Origin: Balamuthia mandrillaris
Taxonomy: Eukaryota; Discosea; Longamoebia; Balamuthiidae
Length of the DNA stretch: 64,000 nucleotides
Assembly: GCA_031835245.1 (NCBI GenBank)
Contig: JAVKOQ010000049.1
Location: forward strand, 186,001 to 250,000
Reading direction: 5' to 3'
The notes under the pieces were generated by a model. The model was not told the origin of the DNA. It saw only the letters and a program-made list of their open reading frames with translations, and did not search any database. The position numbers and the translations under genes were made by a program. Shown piece after piece: positions 52,198 through 62,365 of this stretch; the first letter of the stretch is position 1; every line of letters begins with the position of its first letter.

Positions 52198-53535
52198 ATG
52201 GCACAAGTGTTAACGGGAGCGAACGATTTGGAGAAGTTGGAGCAGCTGGCCACCAAGACCTACAAGGAACAGGCCGTGTGGTTCCTCAATGCCTTCTGGG
52301 AGGACTTTGCCAAGGAGGAGGCGGAGAGGTTGTGGAAGTTCAAGCACCAGTGCGACGAGCTGGACCACGCCAAGAAGGCCCAGGGCTGCGCTCTGGACGA
52401 GCTGCAGGCTCACCGCTTCTTGGAGAAGTTCCAAGAGACCATGACCGTCCAGTCCATGAGAGACAAGCTGCGGTCCACAGGAGCCATCGGTGCCAAGGTC
52501 AAGCTGGTCCCCTTGATCCACATCCTCATCATCCGCTTCACCGTGGACTGGCACACCCTGGTCAATGCCCCCCAAGGCAGCAAGGAGGAGATCGCCAAGG
52601 CTCAACAGCTGTTGGACGAAGTGCAGGCCGCCTTCCAGGAGGCCGAGGCCCGCGCAGAGGAGGCTGCTGCTGCCTTGAAGGAAGCTCAGGCCCGGGAGGC
52701 TGATGCCAAAGCCAGAGAAGCTGATGCCAAGGCCAGGGAAGCCGAGGCCAAGGCCGCTGAGGCCGACGCCAAAGCACGAGAAGCCGAAGCTCACTCTCGT
52801 GCTGAAGAAGCTGCGGCTAGAGCGGAGGAGGCTAAGGGGAGGGAAGCCGAAGCCAAGGAACGAGAAGCTGAGGCGGCAGCCAGGGAGGAGGAGCTGAGAG
52901 CGGCCAAGGAGGAGCAGGAAGCAGCGTTGGCGGAGGTGAAGGCCCAAGAGGATGCCTACAACAACAAGACGGCAGAGCTGAAGAGAGCCAGCGAGGAAGG
53001 CGGTTTGGTCTCTCGCAACAAGGCCAAGAACGAGCTGGCCCAGCACTTGCAGGAGGACCCTCTCCCCTTGCGTCGTGCCAAGATCACCCTGGAGGCGGCT
53101 GTGAAGAAGGCCGAAAGGGCTGCTCAGGCTGCTGCTGAGGCCAGAGCCGCTGCCGAAGAGTCTGCTAGACAAGCCGCTCAAGCCAGAGCGAACGCCGAAG
53201 AGTCAGCCAGGCAGGCTGCCGCTGCTGCAGAGGAGGCTAGTAGGGCCCGCGCCGCCGCGGAACAAGCCGCCCGACAGGCAGAGCAAGCCAGAGCCCAGGC
53301 AGAGCAGGCCAGAGCGCAAGCAGAGCAGGCCAGGCAAAACTCAGAGAGGGCCAAGGAAGCGGCTGAGGAAGCGTTAGAGGAGGCCAAGAGGAAAGTGGAG
53401 GAAGCGGAGGCGTACTTGGAAGAAGCAAAGGCTCGTCTGCCACAGGGAGCCATCTGGTGGATGGAAAGGGAGTTGCATGAGGCGAGGGCGTATTTGCCCA
53501 AGAGCAAGGGTGGTTACAACAAAAACGAGAAGTAA
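52198..53535 (+). CDS. ABP34-like actin-bundling family protein, copy E
   Basis: Intronless, 445 residues from MAQVLTGANDLEKLE. The frame is open upstream to 52036 but without family sequence, so ATG 52198 is preferred. N-terminus resembles copies B and C (EDFAKEEAERLWKFKHQ); the first coiled coil has an extra unit (EEAAARAEEAKGREAEAKER). The C-terminus is the same as B and C (GAIWWMERELHEARAYLPKS then KGGYNKNEK). Mosaic similarity to A/D and B/C blocks suggests gene conversion among the copies. Confidence 0.8.
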   Translation: MAQVLTGANDLEKLEQLATKTYKEQAVWFLNAFWEDFAKEEAERLWKFKHQCDELDHAKKAQGCALDELQAHRFLEKFQETMTVQSMRDKLRSTGAIGAKVKLVPLIHILIIRFTVDWHTLVNAPQGSKEEIAKAQQLLDEVQAAFQEAEARAEEAAAALKEAQAREADAKAREADAKAREAEAKAAEADAKAREAEAHSRAEEAAARAEEAKGREAEAKEREAEAAAREEELRAAKEEQEAALAEVKAQEDAYNNKTAELKRASEEGGLVSRNKAKNELAQHLQEDPLPLRRAKITLEAAVKKAERAAQAAAEARAAAEESARQAAQARANAEESARQAAAAAEEASRARAAAEQAARQAEQARAQAEQARAQAEQARQNSERAKEAAEEALEEAKRKVEEAEAYLEEAKARLPQGAIWWMERELHEARAYLPKSKGGYNKNEK

Positions 53536-53737
53536 ACCGACCATTGCCCTTGCTATAATGTATCAGTACTACTGCTGTAGGTATCGAGAGAAAACAAACA
53601 CTTTTTAACCTGTTGTGTTCTTTATTCTTTTATTTTATTGGTAGCCGGAGACTGTTCGTAGTATTAATATGCAAGGCTAACGAGCATTATAGCATGAAAG
53701 GAAAAAAATGTGGCGAAAACAAGAAACGCAAGTCGCT

Positions 53738-54763
53738 TTAGTCTTCCTCATCAAGTTGGTCTTCCTCATCCTCGTCCTCTTCAACTTTGCCTTGGTACGT
53801 CTCCTCCTCAATGTTGACCCATATCTTGTCACCAGTGGCGATGTGAGGAGGCACACTCACCGTTCTTCCATTTTCCAGTTTCACTTTTCTAGGGCTAATC
53901 GTTCACAGTTCATTCCACACATCAGCAACTTCAAAACAAAAACAAACACACAAAAACACAAAGAAGTGCTTGCCTTGGACTGGCTTGAGTATCACGCATG
54001 TTCACCCCTCCATCGGCCACCGTCACTGCAGCTCGTGCTTTTTTTTTTCACAATTGGTTAGACGAATGACAAGAGAAAGAAGGAGGAACACTTACTAGGG
54101 AGAATAATGATAAGAGGCTTTTCTTCGTAAGTCTTGAGACGGACCCTCATTCCCTCTGCATATATCGTGTATCAGCAATGTAAGACATGATAAGTCGTTA
54201 CTAGTGTGGAAGAAAGAAAAACCAAGCAAAAAAGCGTAGGTCTAACCCTTCAAGTAGGTTGTGCGATGGCCCAACTTAGAGGCAGGACAGCTCACAGTGA
54301 TGCCTTCTTCCATATTCTCAAATAGGAGTTTGTCTTTCTCTTGCCCTTTGTAAGTGAAGGTTCCTTTTTCCAATATAACATCTTTCAAAGGGTCACCGAC
54401 ATTGGTGAGGAGAATAAGAGAGAAAGAGAAAGAACAGAAATAAGGACCTTCGACATTTTCAGCAGAGCGAAAACGTTCAATCTTACGAACACCCGTTTCC
54501 AAGTCCTTAATGGTTGCACTGACGTGGGCAGCGCCGCGGGCGGTATTCCTGGACTGTCCGATCTCTACAATCTCCCAAATGCTGCCCCGGAAGCGAAAGG
54601 CTTGCCCTCTTCTAAGATCCGCAGCCTTGACGTACGACCGACTCCAGCAACCCGTTTGCCAAGCTTTGTTCACCGACGTCCGCTGAAGACACACCAGAGA
54701 AGCCCTCCACGGCAGGAGGCTTCCTTGTCTTGCTAACATGGCAGGCGCTACGCCGACGTTCAT
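53738..54763 (-). CDS. EFP: Organellar elongation factor P
   Basis: Five exons, ATG at 54761-54763, TAA at 53738-53740. A ~40-residue basic, acid-free N-terminus (MLARQGSLLPWRASL) suggests mitochondrial import. The EF-P domains follow: KOW-like AADLRRGQAFRFRGSIWEIV, OB fold 1 ENVEDVILEKGTFTYKGQE, OB fold 2 with QASPRKVKLENGRTVSVPPH and GDKIWVNIEE, then an acidic tail (EEDEEDEEDQLDEED). EF-P relieves ribosome stalling at proline runs. The loop that carries the modified residue in bacteria reads NTARGAAHV, with Arg at the Lys-34 site. The fourth intron uses a GC donor (CCAAG|GCAAGC at 53973). Confidence 0.88.
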
Positions 54764-54941
54764 CTTGTTGTTGTTGTGTGTTGTTGTGCCTTAAAAAAAT
54801 ATTGTTGCTCAACAAAATGTGCAGCATTCCTGCACGTTATTTTTTTAAGGCACAAAAAGAATGTCTCCCCCCGAGCAAGCGAGCTAAAGAGCTGCAAAGC
54901 TAGTGAAGGAGAAACAGAAACGTGCAACATCGAGTACTGCA

Positions 54942-55783
54942 TCAGTGAGACTGCAGCTTGGCCTTCCACACGGGTCCGTCGGGGAAAGAGTACTCCTCGA
55001 TGGATGCTGCGTGCATTTGAGTGCTGTAGCCGGGGTCCTGTGGTGGCATGTAACACCCGTTTCTAGGTCATGCTTCGTTTGTCAGTTCCTGAGTGGGAAG
55101 AAAAAAAAAAAACGCACAAAAGAGGCAAGAAACACGTACTTAACGACACAGGGATGCACAAAGTGTTCGTGAAGATGATCTACAAACTCAGCCCAACGCT
55201 CTTCTGTGGATCCACAGCAGTAGACATAGTCAAAGAAAATGATATGTTGAACATACTCGCACAGGCCTACTCCACCAGCATGTGGCATCACCTATTGAAA
55301 GAGCCAAACATGACAGAGGAAACTTAGCATATAAGAATAACCTTCAGGGAAGAAAAAACAGGGAGAATGTCATCAAAAGAGAGCAGAAGATGAAAACCAA
55401 TACCGTCACACCAAACTTGGCGGCCATAAGAAGAACTGCGATGATCTCATTTAAGCTTCCTAAGCGACAGGAATCCAGCTGACAAATGCCCAAAGCCTCT
55501 GCCTGGAAGAACTGCTTGAACATGATCCTGTTCTGGCAGTGTTCGCCAGTAGCTACCTCGATGCCAAGCGGAGCCAACGCTTTGCGGATCTTGGCGTGGC
55601 CAAGTACGTCATCAGGAGAAGTGGGCTCTTCGATGAACCACGGCTTGAAGGATGCCAATTCTTTCATCCAGTTTATCGCTTCATCAACGTCCCACTTTTG
55701 GTTCGCATCTACCATCATCCTCCTGTGGGCAGAAAACACGCGAAGTTGGGTCAATATGTCATTTTCCTTAGGTGCAGTAGGGA

Positions 55784-55822
<39 letters not shown>

Positions 55823-56830
55823 GAAGTAAAGTAGACCTGTCGCCTATTTCTTCACGAATGACTGCCAGCCTGCGTTTATCATCTTCCAGATCAGAGCCTA
55901 CTTTCACCTTGAAAACACTCCAGCCATCGCTGATGCTCTTCCTGCACAGTTCGCGGATAGTCTCATCCGAATAGCCTAGCCATCCTGCCGACGTCGTGTA
56001 AGCGGGGTATCCCTCCGACAACATTTTCTATTTGAACGCGACACAAACAAGAAGGAAGAGAACAGAGCCATATAAGAAATAAAAGAGAAGACGACAACGA
56101 AGCAACGGACGAGCCAAAGGGAGTAAGGAAGAGGAAAGGAGGAAAAGTTGAAGAGCTGATCACATTGAGGGCAAGACGAACCTGCATACGTTCTGCTTTG
56201 AGAGGTTCGTTGGCTTTAAGTATTTGGAGGGCCTCTTCAGGGGTAAGAGCGTCGGTGATCCACTTGAACGGGATAAGAGATACCACCTCTTCAGGAGAGA
56301 GGTCAACCAAGAGCCGCCACACTGGCTTGCCTTCCTTCTTTGCCCAAAGATCCCAGATAGCATTGACGATGGTGGCTTGGGCCATATGTATGACGCCTTT
56401 CTCTGGGCCTAACCACCTGTACAACAACGCTTTAGAAAGACAAAGCAAAGCTGAAGGTGTGCTTACCTCAGTTGGCTTTCGTTGCTGAGACTGCTCCAAT
56501 ACTGACCAAAGTTAGCGGTGATGTCTTCCAGCTGCTTGCCCACCACCAAGTGTTGCATGGCTTCCACGCAAGCCAGTATCACTTCGTTTCCTCTGCCAAG
56601 GGTGAAAGAAAGACCATGACCTTCAAGCCCTTCTTGGTCAGTCTCGAGCACAACGTAGGGCGCGCTGCAGTGGCGAGTTTGATGAGGAAAAAAAAACATT
56701 ATAAAGCGCAGCGGAGGAGGCGAGAGGCGTGCCTGTAGTCAGGGTCCTTGTGCATAGCATCGGAGCCATGCATACCTTCCGAGGTAGGAAAGCGAAGGTC
56801 ATAGGACCTCAGTTTAGTGATACGAACCAT
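54942..56830 (-). CDS. ENOSF1: L-fuconate dehydratase (ENOSF1 type, enolase superfamily)
   Basis: Six or more exons, ATG at 56828-56830 (MVRITKLRSYDLRFPTSEG). Strong family landmarks: HGSDAMHKDPDYR, GLSFTLGRGNEV, RWLGPEKGVIHMAQA, NAIWDLWAKKEGKPVWRLLV, YPAYTTSAGWLGYSD. Catalytic residues are visible: FKVKVG (K-x-K), MVDANQKWD and WFIEEPTSPDD and VATGEHCQNR (Mg2+ ligands), and VMPHAGGVGLCE (general-acid His). It ends YMPPQDPGYSTQMHA. It dehydrates L-fuconate to the 2-keto-3-deoxy acid. About 440 residues, normal length; no targeting signal. One intron carries a CT tract on the sense strand (55787-55817). Confidence 0.93.
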
Positions 56831-57067
56831 GGTTGGGTGGGTTAGGAGTGGCTGAGGGCTGTTTCTTTCTTTTTCTTGTTTGCACCTCAAGCCTTTCGAG
56901 CTTAAGGTGTTTCTCTTTACGACGAACAATATTTCTAAATAAAGAAGGGCCATGTGGAACATCTCAGTGCAACAGGCTGCGGCAACATGAGACCAGTGGT
57001 GAGTTTTGGTGCGGCACAAGTCTTATTAATGCAACAGAATAAACGAGAAAACCAAAGCAAACATTCC

Positions 57068-58477
57068 TCATCCTTTTGCTGAAGACTTTTTCTTGTTTGG
57101 TTTGCTGCCTGACTTAGCAAGCCCAAAGACCACTTTGCCTACCTCACTTAGTTCGTTTTGAAAGCCGCATGCTTGGAGCAGCATGGCGATCGTCTCTCTT
57201 CGGGCTTTGGTGCATGGAGCATCCACCAATGCAGGTTGCTTTGGGAACATTTTGAAGAACTGAGCCGCCCGCATGTTGCCGCTATTGTTGGAACGTGAGC
57301 CATGTGGCATGCGTATATCCCACAAAACAACTGATCCAGCCCTCATCGGCACTCGCTTTGCAAATCGCTGGAATGGATGCGACTCTGGGAACAACACACT
57401 GTTTTGGTCTATTTCGCAAGAAAGAAAGAAAGAAAAGGTCAATACATTTCCACGCCTTGTAAAGAATTAGAAATGACAGCTAACCCCAAGCCTTCTGCTC
57501 CGTCTGACTGTGCTCGTTCTCCTTTGCCCAGGCTTCAAAGCAGTGCAGAAAACCTGGGACGCAGTGGAAACCTCCATCCTCTTCTCGGTTATCCAAAAGG
57601 TTGATGACTCCTTGAATGTGGACACCATTGGCGGAGGTGGAGTGATGAACCTGATTGTTCTCAAAGATGAAGTCATTGAGTCGATGGCGACCATACTCCA
57701 GAGCAGAGAGCTTGGGCAAGGCATGGTTGGTCTCACTAAGGAAGGCCCATGGATTCACGTCCAGATGCAAGCTTGGTGCAGTCTTCCATTGTGGCATGTC
57801 TTTCTGTTGCATCAAGTCAAGGTTAGAGCAGTTCGCCAGAAAGAAACAGAAGAAACTACACAAACCAAAGAAGAACCAAAAGGGACGCCAACAGTAGGTC
57901 TACAGAGGCCATAACGATCAATGCTTATCATCAGCTCAGTATCTTTTGTAAAGAGTGTAGAGCAAGCTTGAAGGAGCTTAGCATTTTGTCTGTTGCGAAA
58001 GGCTACTCGGGTCGTGACTGGAGCTTTGGAGGGCATGCCGTACTTTTCTATGCCAGAAGAAGGCCAGTTGCCCCATGTGCTTGGATCACTTCGTTGCCAG
58101 CGCTGTTGTAGTAGCGATCCCAGTTAGCTCAAAACACGGTTATAGAGCATACAAAACTAGGTCAAAGAACAGAGTACCTGCTTGCTTCCTTGCTCCAGCA
58201 AAGAAAAAATGTCTTCAACTGTGTCTTGACATTCTTGTGAGGAGAAAACATCTCGAATTACTACCAAGCCATATCGTTGGTAAAACTGTTGTATGGCTTC
58301 CGTCTCCTCCAAAGCAAATGATCTGATGTAGGTCGGATCGTCCTCTTCTCGTGGTAAGAGTACCGTTTGCAAAAAGAGGATATAATCTTCGTTGGCTCTT
58401 TGTTTTAGTGACTCGAGGCTTTCTTCTTCTTCTTCCTCCTCACTTTCTTCCTCACGCCTCACCTCTGGGTTTTGCAT
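57068..58477 (-). CDS. PhyH-like Fe(II)/2-oxoglutarate dioxygenase
   Basis: Four exons, ATG at 58475-58477 (a GTG three codons upstream is less likely), TGA at 57068-57070. After an acidic N-terminus come FYQRYGLVVIRDVFSSQEC (phytanoyl-CoA dioxygenase entry motif), LHLDVNPWAFL with the H-x-D facial-triad pair, GVINLLDNREEDGGFHCVPG, and RAGSVVLWDIRMPHGSRSNN with the distal His. RAAQFFKMFP may supply the 2-oxoglutarate Arg. The C-terminal tail is basic (GSKPNKKKSSAKG). Substrate unknown. About 390 residues. Confidence 0.87.
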
Positions 58478-59250
58478 CCTTTTCACTTCTGCCTACTTTC
58501 TTTTTTCTTTCTTTGTATCTTCTTCATTGCCGACTTCCTTTGTCTCCTTCAGTGAAAAAACAATAGTTGGTGCCGAAACGCTGGCGGTAAGAGACCTCCC
58601 TTGTGGCACAAAGACTTTAGTGGGGGTTGCACCACACACTGGTAACCAGCTTTGGCTGCTCATTCACATGTCTTCTTGTTCCATGGCAGGCGAAGCGACA
58701 TGCCACTATCAACCCCACCAGGTCGTCCTTCCACATGGTAATGGTCTCACACACTTCAACATTTACAATGGCCAGCATGGCTGCAACATCCCCATGGGAG
58801 TGCAGGCATGGGACGTGTTGCCTTGCTGCCTTTATTATGTGCCACTATCAGTTGTACACAAAACAGGTAATCATGCTCCAAAGTTCACCTCACTTCTCCT
58901 GACCAGGAGCTCTGGTGGCAGATCATGATGATAAAAGCATCATCATCACCATTGTCCTCTTTCATGGTGTGTGCCTTCTTTGCTTGCTTTTTCGCAGCTA
59001 AGTTCTTTTATTACCTCCAGCTGGCCTTCTCCAGTAGCAATGGCACAAGGCATTTTGTCCAGGGAGTAGTAATTAAGAAGGGACCACTGCAGTAACAGTT
59101 CTTTTCAGCTCCTTTTTCTTCTGCTGTTTTGCAATCCTTGTTTGCCGGACAAGTATAAGGTATATCATAAACATAGATACATCCAAAGGAAGAACAACAC
59201 TTGAAGTATTTGCTATAACAAACAGTTTGGTATTTCATGAAGTTGTAACA
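58478..59250. other. Intergenic, no well-supported gene
   Basis: Region between the dioxygenase start and the AT-rich block. Several short ORFs lack family character apart from the Cys-rich one listed separately. Confidence 0.45.
59011..59238 (-). CDS. Possible small Cys-rich protein
   Basis: A 75-residue ORF from ATG 59236-59238 with about ten Cys, including YFKCCSSFGCIYVYD and YTCPANKDCKTAEEK. The Cys density is unusual for chance, but there is no signal peptide, no homologous neighbour and no splice evidence. It may be an exon of a larger gene or spurious. Confidence 0.22.
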   Translation of the reverse strand: MKYQTVCYSKYFKCCSSFGCIYVYDIPYTCPANKDCKTAEEKGAEKNCYCSGPFLITTPWTKCLVPLLLEKASWR

Positions 59251-59273
59251 AAGTTATTGAGGTGCGAAAATGC

Positions 59274-59307
59274 GGAACCAAGGGAACCTGCTTGGTTCCC
59301 TGGTTCC
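59274..59307. repeat. Hairpin-forming inverted repeat at the edge of the AT-rich block
   Basis: GGAACCAAGGGAACC (59274-59288) and GGTTCCCTGGTTCC (59294-59307) face each other over a 5-bp loop; the stem has one bulged A. It is GC-rich within AT-rich surroundings. Confidence 0.7.
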
Positions 59308-59833
59308 ATAGCAAAAATTTCAGACTTAGAAAAAATTTCAACGTTCTCTAAGCCAAAATGATTGAAAAAAGGGAAAATTGATGTTTATTAATAAAAAAAA
59401 GGAATACCATGCTTTTGTTTGAAAAAATAAAAAAGGTTCTTGTAGAACTCAACATGCTCTATCCAATGAGCTTATTTACAAAGAGTAAAAATATTTTATG
59501 ACTGAGTAATTAATTTTATACATGATTTTGTATTTTAAAAATAATAGAAAATATTTGTGAAACTGACTGACAAATGGATAGATAAATAGATAAATAAATG
59601 AATAAATGAATGTTTAAAAAGTGTTTCATTAATATTGAATGAATGAATAAACAAGGGAAAAAAAATGTTCCACAACATAAAAAAACAAAACCTTGCAAAA
59701 ACAAACAACAATTAAATCAAAACAACAACTTAAAAACAAAATAAAAATTCTTCATTCTTTCCTAAACTATCATTGTTGTTGTTGCATAAATATAGCTCTA
59801 CTATCATTATTATAAAAATGATGATGATAATAA

Positions 59834-60127
59834 TTAAAATAATAATGGATCCTTTAAATTATTCCAATACTTTATAATCAAGCGTTGAGGTAATTCTTTT
59901 TCTTGTTTCCACATAGGATGATTTGCTCCTTTCCATTTGACTTGATATAAAACAACTTTGCTATCCAACTTATCATCATCACCAATTATTTGTTCCCATT
60001 TATGATCCAATATTTCTTCTACTACATCCATTATCTCTGTTGTCATTATTGCTTCATTTTCATTTTCATCCAACAATAAGTTTGTCTCAGAATATTTATC
60101 ATCATCATCATCATCATTATCATTCAT
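59834..60127 (-). CDS. Chromodomain protein, possibly part of a mobile element
   Basis: A 97-residue ORF, ATG 60125-60127. After an acidic N-terminus it reads VVEEILDHKWEQIIG, VVLYQVKWKGANHPMWKQEK and LPQRLIIKYWNN, the chromodomain pattern (V-E-x-I-L-D, Y-x-V-K-W-K-G, W...L..ii..y). Chromodomains are common at the C-terminus of retroelement integrases and other transposon proteins, where they steer insertion to histone-marked chromatin. It lies downstream of a tyrosine-recombinase remnant on the same strand and may be its last exon. Confidence 0.55.
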   Translation of the reverse strand: MNDNDDDDDDKYSETNLLLDENENEAIMTTEIMDVVEEILDHKWEQIIGDDDKLDSKVVLYQVKWKGANHPMWKQEKELPQRLIIKYWNNLKDPLLF

Positions 60128-60359
60128 AAATGTAAGTCTTCTAAGTCTTTTATATCTTCTTTTTGAAACTTGATCTGCTACTATTGATTGAAATAAAAAT
60201 TTATATTAATTAAAAATAAAGAAAATAACTAGAAAAAGAAAGTACTGTTTTACCACTCTCCCATAATACCTATCCCTATCTCTCCTTGTATATATATTTC
60301 TTTCTTTCATTCTATTAAAGGTCTTTTTCCCTACGCCCATCGAGTTGGTGTCCGTTAGG

Positions 60360-61000
60360 CTATTCCCCTACCGGCCTTATCACAGTACCTTTGTCTTCTT
60401 CATTTTCTTCAAATTGCTGTTGTAACTCTTGAAGTACATCAGATTCTTCTTGTGTTTCTTTTTGTTTTTCATCATCATCATCATCATCATCAATCTCACT
60501 ACTATCTTCCAAAAATAATGAAACTATATCATCATAAGTAGATTGCCATTCTTCTTCTTCTTCTTCTTCTTCTTCTTCTTCTTTTTCTCCATCATCCTTA
60601 ATATCATCTTTTATTTCTTTTTCTTTTTCTTCTTCGTCTTCTTCTTCTTCATGATTACACCACCAATTTGGATCTTTTATCTTCAAGTTTTGTTGAATAA
60701 CAAGTCGCATACGATTCACAATTTTTCTACCTAACTGATGATCCTTTTGAGCTAGCTGATACTTTGGTATAATGTGTATTATGAGTATCAAAACTATGAA
60801 GCATAGCTCGAGCTAACTTGATTCTAACTTCTTCTGGAACTGAAAGATCTCTAGCAGTCAGTACTTGCAATAATGCATCGACTTTTACCAGGAGTAATGC
60901 CAAAAACTCCAGTTCTTTCTTGTAGTTTTATGGACATACGATGTCCAAGTTTAGTATGTGGTTGACCAGAAGAATTACAAAAAAAGAAGTTGGTTTGTGG
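60360..61000 (-). pseudogene. Frameshifted tyrosine-recombinase remnant with acidic tail
   Basis: Reading the minus strand, one frame gives GQPHTKLGHRMSIKLQERTG and VFGITPGK, then a stop; shifting frame near 60880 continues VDALLQVLTARDLSVPEEVR and LARAMLHSFDTHNTHYTK. The H-S-x-x-T-x-x-x-x-Y ending is the C-terminal catalytic part of tyrosine recombinases of mobile elements. A further shift leads to KIVNRMRLVIQQNLKIKDPN and a long Glu/Asp tail (60360-60650). I see no intron that would restore the frame, so it is a decayed copy. Confidence 0.5.
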
Positions 61001-61034
61001 ATTCAGCTGTGATCTGATATATAACTCATAATCA

Positions 61035-61049
61035 GGTTAGGGTTAGGGG
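61035..61049 (+). repeat. Short TTAGGG tract
   Basis: GGTTAGGGTTAGGGG within AT-rich DNA between the recombinase remnant and the intact recombinase gene. Two full TTAGGG units only. Confidence 0.6.
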
Positions 61050-61180
61050 CGGGTACTCAGAACCTACGGCATTCAACTCCCCATGGTCCATTCTATAAAA
61101 CTCTAAGTCTATAAGTCTAACGGATAAAGTGGGTCAAAGTAGCAATTTTTTCAATTTTCGTATAGGAATACCTATATAAT

Positions 61181-62324
61181 CTAACAAGATATAATCATAA
61201 TATCATCATCATCATCATCATCATCATTCTCCTCTGTCTCTTCCTCTTCATCCAAGATGGATATAACTGTAGTGGTAGTAAAAGTAGGAGATGATGATGG
61301 GGAGGAAGTGTTGTCATTATCATCATCATCATCCGATTTGTCAAAGTCCTCATCATGGGCCACCAAGTATTTGGCCTTCAAAGCGTCCAGATTGTTGGAG
61401 AATTCTGTGAGGAGATTGCGCCATTTATCATAGCAATCATTGTTGGTTCGACGTTGGGTAGGCAAGTGTTTGGCAATCTCCAACCAAGACCATCCATCAC
61501 GCAAGCGCCAAGTGACAACTCTACGGATTTCTGGTGCCTGCCAAGCGATCCGTTGTCGATGGCCATTCTTCTGATATTTGAGTCGATTGGATAACAATTG
61601 TTGTCGCTGAAGCGCTCTGCGAACTCGTTGTCGTCGTGGTGTTTGTTTTTTTGAGTCAGGACTCTTGTCATCATCATCATCAGCATCGAGAGAAGCAAGG
61701 GAGGAGGATGATTGCTCTTGACGAGGGGTGAGGAATGCTTTGTGAATGGGTGATCCGTTGACCAACTTGGGAAGTACAGGAGCTACAAACTCATCCACCA
61801 GCTCATTCAAGCCACTGAAAAAGCTTTGCAGAATGCCAGAGATGTGTTGACGGCACAGCTGGCGATGAATATTGGGCCAACGAAGAGGAGATTTGTTTTT
61901 GGCCTCATAGGTGGCTGCAGCTTCAGCTAGCACATCCTTATCAAACTCATCTGGATGATTTTCTACCCAAGCGGTACAACATTCAAGCCACAAGGAGCGA
62001 TAAAATCGTATTTGTTGATCTTTGGTTGGCAAATCTGTTCGTTTCATGAACCACCTAAAGAAGCAGTGTAAAAGAAGAAGAAGAAAGAAAGAGAAAGTGA
62101 GAGAAAGAAAGAGGAAAAGAAAGAAAAAGGGAAAAGAGACAAAAAACAAAGTGTGAGTGAATGTTAAAAGAAGAACAAATGAACTAAGACCAATTATAAC
62201 AATTATTGTTTAGACTATGAATGTTGCTGCTGTCACAATAAACCTGTGCGTTCTAGCTGAGCGCTAGGTCTAAGGGTGCATTTTTGAATGCAAGCAAGCA
62301 AACAAACAAGCTAAAAACTGACTG

Positions 62325-62365
<41 letters not shown>

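Noticed and set aside
58560-58600. TTGGTGCCGAAACGC, reminiscent of an LTR-element primer-binding site
   Set aside because: No flanking long terminal repeat, gag or pol coding sequence nearby.
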